Of a stretch of 64,000 nucleotides of DNA, positions 12,341-22,880 are shown piece after piece (position 1 is the first letter of the stretch; every line of letters begins with the position of its first letter). The notes beneath the pieces were generated by a model. The model made no database searches. It had not been told where the DNA came from and saw only the letters and a program-made list of their open reading frames with translations. A program made the position numbers and the translations under genes. Origin of the DNA: Stictocephala bisonia (lineage: Eukaryota > Arthropoda > Insecta > Hemiptera > Membracidae); assembly GCA_035578905.1 (NCBI GenBank), contig JAQJVL010000798.1:124001-188000 (forward strand), read 5' to 3'.

Positions 12341-12700
12341 GAAAGAAATATGGAAACGCTTTCACAACTTTTACATGATTTCACTTGTAAAAGTGAATTA
12401 TTGTACATGACCATAGTTACAAAGAACATACTTTTTGACAAAACTAGTGACATTTTACCTTTTCAGGGGTACGGTCCGCAAGGAGTTAAACGAACATTTT
12501 CAATGTAAGCCTAGGTCGAGTTTGGTATCAAATGAAAGGTATATTCAGGAGAAATTAATTTCCGTAAACTGGACTGCGAAAGGTTTATCCTTTCCAAAGC
12601 AGCGGTTGTTTGAATTTCAAAGGAACTAATCTTAACAATATTATTTCTCCGCTATTTAACGGTTTAAAGTAAGATGTTCTGATGAAAAATCATACTGTAA
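12341..12700 (+). mobile_element. TIR family G element, copy 1 (3' end lost)
   Basis: Begins 'aatatggaaacgctttcaca' and contains 'gtacatgaccatagttaca', 'gtaagcctaggtcgagttt' and 'ttgaatttcaaaggaacta', shared with 29187-29627 and (inverted) 56594-57032. The terminal inverted copy 'gtgaaagcgtttccat' seen in the other two is not found downstream. The open frame 12435-12629 lies wholly inside the element and is partly shared by other copies without being conserved as protein. Confidence 0.7.
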
Positions 12701-13130
12701 TTTAGTATAAAGTATTAAGTTCCAGCTTTGTATCATTTAAAAATAGCGGGTGTATTTTTAGTATTAAGAGCTTAATATCATAAAAAGTATACATTTTCAA
12801 AAAAACCTACAAGATACACAAGACTTGCAAAGTATGATTTCCTAAAATATGGCACAACAATTGTTAAGATCAGATTTGTAACTATTGATTTTTAATATTT
12901 CCAATTTAAGCAATAAATAACTTTATTGTCAAAGCAGGGGTCCAAAGTGAGGAAAAACACATTCATTCTATATATGATCGAAGACAAATGCCTTTGGCTA
13001 ACCATCGTTTAAACGCCTTTTCCTCGTATTTATCTAAAGTAATGTAAGAAATAAGATAATTAATTGTTTAAAAACATATGTTTTTCGAGGAAAAACAGCT
13101 GTAACATTTAACTGAAATTCAACCAGCCCA
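12701..13130. other. AT-rich spacer
   Basis: No gene or known repeat recognised. Confidence 0.35.
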
Positions 13131-13830
13131 CTGTTTCTGACAGCGTGCAAGTGACGTAACACGGGACATAAATAATTAACCGAAAAATGAAACGCGGGTT
13201 AGCCAAGTGCGTGGGTGGTTGTGATTCTATTTGTCAGTTTGTGTAACATGTCTGTCGCCATGCAATGTCGGCCTCAATTATTCACACCCCTGATTATAAC
13301 CGTTCAAATTCATCGGCAGTATTTTCCACCTGTAATAGATTTCCAAATAAATCACAATGGATCTGAATTAAATAATGCTCGGCCGTTTTGTCAAATGAGT
13401 TTTATACATTCATAAATTATTCCCAGCCATTGTCGAATCTGTGACTAGAACGCAACAATTAATTACATGATTAATTGAAATCGTAAACGCTCGTGGCGGG
13501 CTTCTGGAATGTTACAAAGTTAATTTAATTATGTGAGCGGAACACAACTTTCGGCGCGCACAAAAACAAACGTCATTAATTATAAGCGGAGAGTAACAGC
13601 CATTTTTCCATAGAGAACAGCTGATTTGGCTGGTCCTGATGGCCCTAATTAGTACCTGTCAGATACACACCCCACATACGAATGTGTAATTGATGTTCTG
13701 TTTATCCCTCTCTTGGCTAATTATCAAGCTGTGCTTACGTTTTTCCCAACAGATTCAAGACCCAATCGAGTCTAACGTCGAATACTCGCTGATTGATTTT
13801 CTCTGTTTGGTGGAATGGTAGAGTAATGTT
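13131..13830. other. Long non-repeat island
   Basis: About 700 bp of balanced composition not matching any repeat here. It is dense in homeodomain-type TAAT/ATTA cores (for example 'aattaattacatgattaatt' near 13456) and has a 'tgacgtaa' site (13152). No coding frame with recognisable domains. Best explained as conserved non-coding or regulatory DNA, which the sequence alone cannot prove. Confidence 0.35.
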
Positions 13831-14261
13831 TACGAGCGTAAGGATCTTTTTTCGTCTATGGACAAATTAAGTCCAAATGTATAAAAAAAAAACAGTCTCT
13901 TAAAATGTTAAAACTTTCAATTACTTACAGGAATTAATTTTAAAAGTTCCATCAAGTAAAGTTAAAAATCTGTTATGGAACATAAAATATTTATTATTTA
14001 GAATAAACAATGTTTGAAGTGGTCAAAGCTACGTAGGTAGACCAAAGTTATGGAAATTCGAGTTAGTATAATTGGTATTTAATGAAATAACACCATATAT
14101 TTATAAAGGAAGTACGTTAATAAATTAATAGCAAAGCTTAGAGTTTTTTTTTTATATAAAAGAGCAAACCGTATTTTAATATTTTATCTGCTATAAAGTT
14201 AGAGGAAATAATAAAAAAAAAATGCATTTGAACTAAATTATGACGGACTATATCTAGTTAA
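13831..14261. other. AT-rich spacer
   Basis: No gene or recognised repeat. Confidence 0.35.
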
Positions 14262-14720
14262 GTTAGGTTATGTTATGTTAAAATGTTCGTTTTGTAGCGT
14301 AAAAAGTTAGGTTATGTTACATCAAAAGTTAGGTTATGTTACGTCAAAAGTTAGGTTATGTTACGTCAAAATGTTCTTTGTGTAGCGTCAAAAGTTAGGT
14401 TATGTTACGTCAAAATGTTCGTTGTGTAGCGTCAAAAGTTAGGTTATGTTACATCAAAAGTTAGGTTATGTTACATCATGTTACATCAAAAGTTAGGTTA
14501 TGTTACGTCAAAAGTTAGGTTATGTTACGTCAAAATGTTCTTTGTGTAGCGTCAAAAGTTAGGTTATGTTACGTCAAAATGTTCGTTGTGTAGCGTCAAA
14601 AGTAAGGTTATGTTACATCAAAAGTTAGGTTATGTTACATCAAAAGTTAGGTTATGTAACGTCAAAATGTTCGTTGTGTAGCGTCAAAGTTACGTCAAAA
14701 GTTAGGTTATGCAGCGTAAG
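14262..14720 (+). repeat. Tandem satellite, 22/44-bp units
   Basis: Two alternating monomers: 'aaaagttaggttatgttacg' plus 'tc', and a variant 'aaaatgttcgttgtgtagcg' plus 'tc'. They are arranged singly and as 44-bp dimers for about 460 bp. The 'gttaggtta' core resembles the TTAGG motif. Confidence 0.92.
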
Positions 14721-14868
14721 ATACGTTGTTTATATGGCGAGTGATGGGAAAGTGTAAACTTGAGTAAGCTTACTGTTATTATTTTTAATTGCTTGATAGA
14801 TTAATAAACATTCACATAGTACAATTTGTCTGGTTTCTGCACAAAAGTAACAAAACAAAATAGTGGTC

Positions 14869-14871
<3 letters not shown>

Positions 14872-14900
<29 letters not shown>
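14872..14900. repeat. Poly(A) tract
   Basis: A run of about 29 A with no recognisable retrotransposon directly upstream. Confidence 0.9.
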
Positions 14901-14902
<2 letters not shown>

Positions 14903-15239
14903 GTGTGGGCTTTCTAAGTATTTCGTTTGATACTTATGAGCTGATCTATTGAGTTAATCATTTATTGGGATACAATTTGCAGTGTTATTTATGTATAACT
15001 TGATTTATAATCTAGTTTTCATAACCTTGAAGGTTTATTAATGACATGTTATATTAAGTTTATAATATTTATCTTGTAATTCATTCCTAGTAAACATGAA
15101 AAGTCACAAGACATAGAAAATTATGTATGTCCAAATGTGGACAATATAACGAACCAAAATAATTTTTTGTTAAGTAACACTATCTTGAAGTGTGTTTGAT
15201 ATCGATTCTAGATTATATTGTAAAGTTAAAGATCGCCTT
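14901..15239. other. AT-rich spacer
   Basis: No gene or recognised repeat. Confidence 0.35.
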
Positions 15240-15478
15240 ATTTCACCAGGCTAAGTTAGGGCTAAGAAGCCCTCTCTAACACTTAACCTGGAGACCAACG
15301 GCTTAAGGGTGACTTCCGAATCACCACCAGTGACCGGGCAGGCGGGCTGCGTGCAAGGACGGGATCGCTCAGACGGTCACCCATCCAAGGGACAACCACG
15401 CTCGATGTAGCTTGACTCCATTATTTTGCGATAACGTCGAAACCTTTCGGTCAAGACCTCTGGCTACTAATCTAATAT
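15240..15478 (-). repeat. 5S-rRNA-like SINE, family F copy 1
   Basis: On the minus strand the head contains 'cgagcgtggttgtcccttgg' followed by 'atgggtgaccg', closely resembling the internal part of 5S rRNA (…gtcagtacttggatgggtgaccg…). It is followed by 'gattcggaagtcaccc', 'aagccgttggtc' and a hairpin 'gttagagagggcttcttagc', ending 'ttagcctggtgaaataa'. 5S-derived SINEs (SINE3 type) are known in animals; assignment here is by resemblance. The 3' half recurs at 30390-30465 behind a different head. Confidence 0.6.
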
Positions 15479-15567
15479 ACTGCTCGTAATCTATTCTTTC
15501 AGCAGTTAGTCTGTTGTAAACAGTCTTTATAATAAATTGCACATAATTTTAACAGTTTTTAAATTTA

Positions 15568-16056
15568 GCCCAGTCAATGAAGGTTTTGTGTCGCAACTAA
15601 TTAGGGGAAAGCTGAATTTTTGCAGGGTGTTATTATACAAGGTAAACAATAAAAAATGACAAAGTCCCGACCCCCATCCCTCTTGCTTTCCCCCCAACCC
15701 CCTCTCAAACATCGCAAGAGCAGTACTTTGGTTAAATACTCATAGCTCGAAAACTAATAAAGTTACAGACGTGATTCTTTTTTTATATTACACCTAACAA
15801 TATGGCAAACAAATTATGTACTTAAAATGTTTATGTGTATAACTTTGTTTAACCGTAATACTGATATACATGCAAAAAAATGCCTCTGCTAATTACAAAA
15901 ACTTACTTTAACCAATTATATAATTTTATCCTTTTATTGTGGAAAGAAACGTCTTCAATAAAACTTGTAGATAATTTAATTAGCTTTAAAATGATGTATC
16001 TAACATTGCTTACCGTTGAAATTATGGCTTCATAGAGAGCGATTAAACAGTAGCGG
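15568..16056 (+). repeat. Left terminal inverted repeat of the 4.28-kb transposon
   Basis: Reverse-complement partner of 19352-19850. It includes the C-rich block 'gtcccgacccccatccctct', mirrored by 'agaggggtgggggtcgggac' on the right. Divergence between the arms is small (scattered substitutions and short indels), suggesting an insertion that is not very old. Confidence 0.88.
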
Positions 16057-16379
16057 GTATAGCGCTGTGCCAACCCCACGCTGCTCATAGCAGTGCCGCT
16101 GCCGCCGTTGACTCGCCGCTGAGGGGCATCGTACTTGTATCTCGTATTTGTGTACTCGTATCCGTAGTCTTAAGTTATTTAGAGCAGCAATATAATAATT
16201 TCCACTTAAGGGTCCATAAGAAAATAAAGATTTAGTTCACTTGTATCACTGATAAATAACCAAATTTCACTGTATAGGCACTGTTTTTTAGTTTAAAAAT
16301 CTTAGTTTTGTGATACAATAAATACAATAAATGCAAGATAGTATTTTCTATATATATATATATCAAAACCAGTATAGTA

Positions 16380-19200
16380 TTTTTATAGCTTCTTATTTCC
16401 ATAAGAATGAAGGAGCTCCTAGTACCCATTTATTTAAGGTGCTCTCAGTTATTCCTCGGCCATGAGTTAGACCTCCTATTGTTTTTAAAGATTTCATCAA
16501 TGATTGCTCTATACACGTCACTCCAATTGACAGACCAGAACTCATCTTTTCTTCTAATAGTGAAGAGACCTTTTGTCACAAAGATATCGTACTCTGTCTT
16601 AGTCAGCTTTGATTTGAGCTTCTTCATTTCTTGGACATACATCTGAGCAGATTTTGCATAAGGAATGTGTCCTGCAGCATGAAAGTAAGGATCAGTGATA
16701 GTGTCTAGGTGCAATTTCCAGTTCCCCGTTCTCTCTGCTAGAATAAAATTTAGCATTAGGTCGATTTTCTGAATTAGATTTAGCCAGAGCTTTGATGTTC
16801 TACTCTCAGACTTCTTTAAATTGATGAGGTCTGTCAGCTTTGCCAAGGCTGATTGAATGGATTTATCATCACACGCAGTTGCTAGAGTAATATCACAGTG
16901 AGAAAGTTGGTCATAAACTGTTTAAACCTCGTTACAAAACACACTTGAACATACCTCTTCATCTTCTGTCACTTGTTCAACAATAGCAGCATAGGTTAAT
17001 TATGTATGCTCTCACAGCTCTAGCGAAGGCATGTCCAGTAAGCATGAGTTTCACCGTTGCCTTACCATAGACAGTCTCCCACAATGACTCTATTCCACTA
17101 CCTTCCATTATACGACCAATGTATCCCAAGTACGACATAAACAAATGGAAACCTCCCAACCTTACAACAATCCTTGACAAATCAGATTGATCTTCAGAGC
17201 CAGCAACGATTTCCATTGCTTTTAAGTATAGTGGCTGGTCAAAGGTCACATGTATGTTTCCTTGTTCTTGCTAAACTGTTCAGCTACAAAACACAATGCT
17301 GTATATACTGATGATGGGTTATTTGGATCAATGTCTATAAAAGGAATAGCCATGATGTATGAAGTGTCCTGCCCTTTTAAGTATAGTGGCTGGTCAAAGG
17401 TCACATGTATGTTTCCTTGTTCTTGCTACACTGTTCAGCTACAAAACACAATGCTGTATATACTGATGATGGGTTATTTAGATCAATGTCTATAAAAGGA
17501 ATAGCCATGATGTATGAAGTGTCCTGCCCTTTTAAGTATAGTGGCTGGTCAAAGGTCACATATATGTTCCCTTGTTCTTGCTACACTGTTCAGCTACAAA
17601 ACACAATGCTGTATATACTGATGATGGGTTATTTGGATCAATGTCTATAAAAGGAATAGCCATGATGTATGAAGTGTCCTGCCCTTTTAAGTATAGTAGC
17701 TGGTCAAAGGTCACATATATGTTCCCTTGTTCTTGCTACACTGTTCAGCTACAAAACACAATGCTGTATATACTGAAGATGGGCTATTTGGATCAATGTC
17801 TATAAAAGGAATAGCCATGATGTATGAAGTGTCCTGCCCTTTTAATTTTCTAGTTGAGACACTCATAAAACCATTCCAGCCTGGTTGGATGTTACATCCG
17901 CTGACCCATAACAGATTAAGTGTATGAATAAAGGATACTGTGTTTGCAGTTATTTTCCTCAACGATATGGCACCTGAGAAGTCTTCCATAACAATTCGAG
18001 CTAAGCCACTGGTTTTTCGCTTAATATACGACCGTTTACGGGTTTCTTCTGCAATATTAAATGGTCCATCAACTAATCTAGGTACTTCTGAGGTGATAGA
18101 GACATGTGACGATGGAGTGATGCATGCAATTCCTCCCATCGCATTAAATGTGTTCAAGCCATCTAACGATCTTACGTTAACATCAGCGTTGTCGAAAACG
18201 TATTGTGTAAAGGAATCAGATTCTATGACTGGGGGGCCATTCGTGATTAAAGACCTTATATATCTGTCACTTTCATAGTATGAGGAACATACTCCCAGCG
18301 CAGAAAGTATCTCAATCAAATTTTTTGACCCATACATTCTATTTAAATATAGAGACAAAGAAGTTTGTATTGACGATAAGAAGGACTTTGGTCTTACAGC
18401 GGACATTATTGAATGGTTTATCACAGCACGTTTTCTACTTATGTCAGAGCTCGAGTTTTCAGTTCGTTTTTTGGTCACCGTAGACGTAAATAGTGCCAAT
18501 GTTTCAGGAATCAAATCATTTGGTATGGTACTTACTTCCTTCGCTCTTGAATACTTTCCACAGTCATAATTCATTTTTTGGACATCTTCCCTAACAATTT
18601 CTACTGCTGTTCTAACAATTCTTTTGCATTCTTCTTCAGAACTGGTTTCTCTGTTTTTGTACCAAGAATCTAAAACTTTGTGACTAGTATGTGACATACC
18701 TTAAATACTTTTCTTTCCAGATAAATTATGCACAACTAGCCTATCTTTGAAAAACTCTACAAGTTTTGCTGATAATGGCCGTCCTACCTTTTGTTCACTA
18801 CTTTTAGGTTTACAAAAGTTCTTATAACATTGCCCATGGAACGGCTTCAGCGGCAACTAAATCAATAACATCTAAAAGCCTAGACTTAACTTTACAGGCC
18901 CAATCATCCTCCTAACATCACAAGCATTGAGGAGCATTTGCTTTATTTCAATAGTTGAAACCTCGTGAATTCTGGTTCGGTACTTATATGGAAGTTTAGC
19001 GTCAAAAACCGCACGTTCTCCACATAACAAACAATGATGATTGAAATCAAATGTGTTGTCTAATTTTCTGAGAAAGTGCTGCGGTGTAGAAGGTTCTGCA
19101 TTTTGCGCTTTTAATGCTGCTTTAATGTTGCTAGGTCTGGTATAATTTCGCCTACATATAGAATGTACCTTTATTAAATCGAAATTAGCAAGTAATTTAT
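16380..19200 (-). pseudogene. Decayed transposase-like gene of an unnamed animal transposon family
   Basis: Read on the minus strand, a zinc-binding N-terminus comes first (HHCLLCGE near 19025-19050, then VIDLVAAEA near 18860 and HGQCYKNF near 18817-18840). An uninterrupted frame (18697-17711) follows with VFDNADVNVRSLDG near 18165-18200 and AMGGIACITP. Past the 155-bp array come VTFDQPLYLKAMEIVAG (near 17200-17250), VRLGGFHLFMSYLGYIG, and MLTGHAFARAVRAY (near 17000-17040). Then YFHAAGHIPYAKSAQMY (16640-16690), RRKDEFWSVNW, and in another frame GGLTHGRGITES (16440-16480). This order matches full-length uncharacterised proteins known from many animals. Damage: single-base shifts near 18910 and 18845, a stop at about 18704, frame loss in the array, a shift near 16990, a stop near 16920 and a shift near 16490. 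The DNAD and FDQ aspartates could be parts of a DDE-type active site, which is inference. It is not expected to make an active protein. Confidence 0.8.
17221..17840. repeat. Four exact-length 155-bp tandem copies inside the transposase gene
   Basis: The unit starts 'tttaagtatagtggctgg' at 17221, 17376, 17531 and 17686 and ends at 17840, giving exactly four 155-bp periods with only a few substitutions. The unit spans the codons between the AIPFIDIDPN motif and VTFDQPLY. As 155 is not a multiple of 3, each copy is read in a new frame; the three extra copies add 465 bp, which is. The downstream ORFs seen on the plus strand here are by-products. Confidence 0.95.
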
Positions 19201-19351
19201 GAATCTCGTCTTAATTCCAGAAACAGTATTCAACAAGATACGTACTAAGGACTGTCTACGAACAAGTTACAACATGCAGTCCGACGCATGGAGACATCCA
19301 AGCGCCTGACGAGTCACTGCTAGAAGCGGCGCCGCGCCGGCGGTGCAGTGT

Positions 19352-19850
19352 CCGCTACTGTTTAATCGCTCTCTATAAAGCAACTACGTCATTAAATAGC
19401 TTGACTAGACCCATCTTATTGAAGCTAATTAAATTGTCTATAAGTTTTGTTGAAGACGTTTCTTTCCACAATGCAAGGATAAAATGATATAATTGGTTAA
19501 AGTAAGTTTTTGTAATTAGCAGAGGCATTTTTTTGCATGTATATCAGTATTACGGTTAAACTAAGTTATACACATAAAAATTTTAAGTACATAATTTGTT
19601 TGCCATATTGTTAGGTGTAATATAAAAAAATAATCACGTCTGTAACTTTATTAGTTTTCGAGCTATGAGTATTTAACCAAAGTACCGCTCTTGCGATGTT
19701 TGGGAGGGGGTTGGGGGGAAAGCAAGAGGGGTGGGGGTCGGGACTTTGTCATTTTTTATTGTTTACCTTGTATACTAACACCCTGCAAAAATTCAGCTTT
19801 CCCCTAATTAGTTGCGACAAAGGGCATTTTTTTACCTTTATTGACTGGGC
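19352..19850 (-). repeat. Right terminal inverted repeat of the 4.28-kb transposon
   Basis: Inverted partner of 15568-16056. Ends 'cctttattgactgggc' then TA. Confidence 0.88.
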
Positions 19851-19852
19851 TA

Positions 19853-20495
19853 ATTAGTAAGTGTATATTTTAGTTTCACATCACTCAACACAGCATTAAT
19901 GTAGTGTTATGGGGTAGTTATATATATTTTTATTTATTATTTATTTATTTATTTATTTATTTGCTACAGCTTAGTATTTTCAAGAGTATAATATTTATTG
20001 CAAATGTAATGTTTTTATTAATATAATAACTTAACTGATAATTAGTATTCAGCAAAATAGTTGGTTAAAGTTTAATAGCTTAATTACTGAGACTAACTTA
20101 AGCTAGGTAAAAATAAAATCCCAGTTACAGCTTAACTTTGAGAAACATAGAGGCCCATAGGATCTGATAGGTTCATTTTGTTGAGTAAATTCCGTAGACG
20201 AATTTTATAATGTCGGTAAACACTTATCTGGAAATATAAGTATAATCCTAGACCCCGAATTTGATCGTTGTTGCATGTTTGGCGTTTTAATCGCATATTT
20301 TAGTATTTTCTACATTTATATAATAATTGGTATCCACTGAATTCAGAATTTAAAGAACTGAACAAATAATTCGTTTTAAAAATAGAAACAAATATTTTGA
20401 ATATTTACTTCTTTAATTGGTTTTATGTACTTATTTATTCGACTTATCTAATTTCGTCATGTGACCAGAAAATAAATTAAAATATAAAAGTAATG
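19853..20495. other. AT-rich spacer with (TTTA)n
   Basis: A TTTA-type microsatellite lies at 19929-19963. Otherwise no gene or recognised element. Confidence 0.5.
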
Positions 20496-20788
20496 GGACC
20501 TTTTCCGTTAATTCACTACCACTACTTTTTTTACCGCAATTACGGTTAAGTTAGGTTAGGTTAGGTGTCTACTAAAGTTGATCACAAACTGGTAAATCCA
20601 ATGATTGATTTACCGCCGAATGCGCTCTCCCTTTGTCAGTTCTTACAAAGCGATAAGATAAGGCCAGCGATATCAGATGCTAGCGGATAGGAATAGGAAT
20701 ACCACAGTGAACGTAAAAATGATGGGGGGAACTTTTTTTGGATGATTAGAATATTTATCAAGCCATAGTGAATTAACGGAAAAGGTCC
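20496..20788. mobile_element. 293-bp MITE-like element with perfect 23-bp TIRs
   Basis: The 23 bases at 20496-20518 (GGACCTTTTCCGTTAATTCA plus CTA) are the exact reverse complement of 20766-20788. The interior is non-coding and includes 'ttaagttaggttaggttagg'. Flanks do not show an obvious duplication. A short non-autonomous DNA transposon is the likely explanation. Confidence 0.75.
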
Positions 20789-20929
20789 AACGCATGTAAT
20801 AAACCGTGAATTGAAATACTATACCAAAGGGAAATCTAAAGTAAAGATTGTAAGACATAAATAAGTTAATTGAGTTGTGAGGGGAACAACACCTAACTGC
20901 TGAAAGAGTTAGAAGAAAGCCATTTAGTT

Positions 20930-21220
20930 GACTTATCTTAATGGGGCGTCGTAAGTCACTAAATGGAAGTAAATAACAACCTTAAACAACTCCTCGGAGA
21001 GATTATTGAAAAAGTTAGACAATGTAAGAATTAATGGCGGCTGTTGTAAGCTAACTGCAACTGGTGAGGGTTATATATGGGCCATGGTGATAAGGCGGCG
21101 ATAGCGGGGCGAAAACAAACCCCTAAACAACGCTATCGGCCGTCGGAAACTGGCCATTCGGGAAACTGCTTTCCACAAACTTTCCGGTCAGCGAGCAATC
21201 ACTCGTATTATGGGAGTTTA
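20930..21220. other. GC-richer non-repeat island
   Basis: About 290 bp with CpG-rich segments ('aaggcggcgatagcggggcg' near 21092). No match to other parts of the window and no coding signature. Candidate conserved non-coding DNA. Confidence 0.3.
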
Positions 21221-22429
21221 ACGTATTTTATGTGCTTTCTTATGATTTTATAGGTGTTTAATTATTGGAATGTTATGGGTTTAAGTAGTCGTGGAATATT
21301 CAGTCGTATTTTATGGTACATAGTTAACTAGTTTGATATATTACTTTGTATGTATTGGAGAGTGTTGATCGTTTAGTGTATTTAAATTTTTTTTCTTTAC
21401 TGTTTCTGTTACACCTACTTAAAATTGTCCTTGTTAAAAAATTTTTTGAAACTAACCCAAAAAAGCAACTAAAATTTTGTATTTCATCAAGAATATGTGT
21501 TATTTTTAATAATTAAAATCAAGTAATGAAGAAACGATTTAAGGGGGGAAGTTTCGCTCCACGAAAAACGCCAAAAACATGGGTTTCTATTTCAACGATT
21601 CGGTCCGTAATAATTATCGAATGCCTTGATGACTTGAAGTGTCATTTGATGTGTGAACAGCTTTTCTAGTAAACCATTCATCGATTTTTGTAAAAAATAG
21701 TATTTTTTAGAATTTTGTTCTGTTAAATATATGGATATTTATACGCGTATATCAATCTTGGTGGTTTTAAATTAAAAACAAAAAATATCAGCTTATGGTC
21801 CTCTAGACCGGATTTGTAATAATCATGTAGTGTTCAGTATAACTCATTATAATAAAAAATAAATAAATAATAACACGAATTGTACAGTTAAAATAGAACA
21901 GTATGTGTTGGGCCACTGACGGTAATATTGCTCGGCGACTATAGGCATAGAGATTAAACCATCAAGTCACCGCTGGCAAGCTAGCTGGAAAAAACTAGCC
22001 GTTGTTATATTTATTTTTCCGATAAAATCTTGCTTTTTATACCACTTTGTAGGTAATTGAGATTGTTTATTGCTTTATGATTTCATTTTTTTACTTTAAT
22101 GTTTGCGAAAAATCTTATATTGTCTCTGATACACCGGGATATCACTGAGGATGCTACATCACAGTACGGGTAAAATGTTTGGTGATATAAATATGACCTT
22201 GACGCGATCGTTACGGGACTCTTCAGTTTATAATAATGACACTGGCTGTTTAAGTCTACGAATTAAGATACTAAGTTACAAATCTAATTTAAGTTATGAT
22301 GGAGTTTTTAATAAAATCACCCGTTCTACAACAATCCTTCCTTGCATTAATATATGTACAGTACATATAATCCACCCACATTGTATAATACGGAGTAGCG
22401 TTTTAAAAGTTCTGCAAATTTAAATTCAG
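21221..22429. other. AT-rich spacer of about 1.2 kb
   Basis: No gene recognised. An open frame at 22151-22423 has no domain similarity that I can see. Confidence 0.35.
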
Positions 22430-22880
22430 CCATAAATTACTTCGCTACAAAAGTAAAGAACAGAACAGAGCAATAAAAATCGCAGCGGTTGATTCAAGCG
22501 TTTTGTTTCACGGGCCGTTTGCCCGATGGTGATTCGGTCCCTGGTTATTTAGCACCACGTGACCTGTGTGACGTCACTGGTGCCAAGTTAGACCGGGACA
22601 CCGCCAGGGGCTGAAATATGGGCCACTCACTCACCCCAGCCCACAAGCCACCCTCTTCCTAATCGACATAAAACTGCCCTGTTCATTTGGTAAAACAACA
22701 ATTTCAGCATAAATTCTTTTATTCATTTGTTTTGTTGTCCGTTGGTTTATCTAATTTTTACCGCCGTTTACGCGAAGGGACGGAAAAATTACACCCGCGA
22801 CGTTTTTGCCGGTGATTTTACACCTCCGTGCTCAATCTAAACTCGGTGAAAATATAAATCTTCGAGTCCCTTTTTTGTGT
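22430..22880. other. GC-richer island with E-box and CRE sites
   Basis: Repeat-free segment with a CACGTG E-box (22556-22561) and a palindromic cAMP-response element TGACGTCA (22569-22576) 7 bp apart. No coding frame of note. Possible regulatory element. Confidence 0.35.

Larger units (their letters stand above)
15568..19850 (-). mobile_element. 4.28-kb DNA transposon with ~490-bp terminal inverted repeats
   Basis: Two long inverted repeats (15568-16056 and 19352-19850) bound a region holding a single decayed minus-strand gene. The outermost bases are GCCCAGTCAAT at the left and its complement at the right, each flanked by TA, so a TA target duplication is possible. It cannot be told from a TIR that itself begins with TA. 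Internal TIR landmarks pair base for base over hundreds of positions, such as 'gcaactaattaggggaaagc', 'ggtaaacaataaaaaatgac', 'gcatttttttgcatgtatat' and 'gagagcgattaaacagtagc'. The right TIR has about 10 bp more near its tip. The gene shows zinc-binding Cys/His at its N-terminus and conserved aspartate motifs (see the pseudogene entry). I recognise the protein family from uncharacterised animal proteins but cannot assign a transposon superfamily. Confidence 0.85.

Noticed and set aside
15373..15425. Possible 5S rRNA gene
   Set aside because: Only the internal region resembles 5S; flanks and the shared tail show a SINE.
17250..17927. Several similar plus-strand frames with 'MFLLHCSATKHNAV'-type repeats
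   Set aside because: They are antisense shadows of the 155-bp tandem array in the transposase pseudogene.
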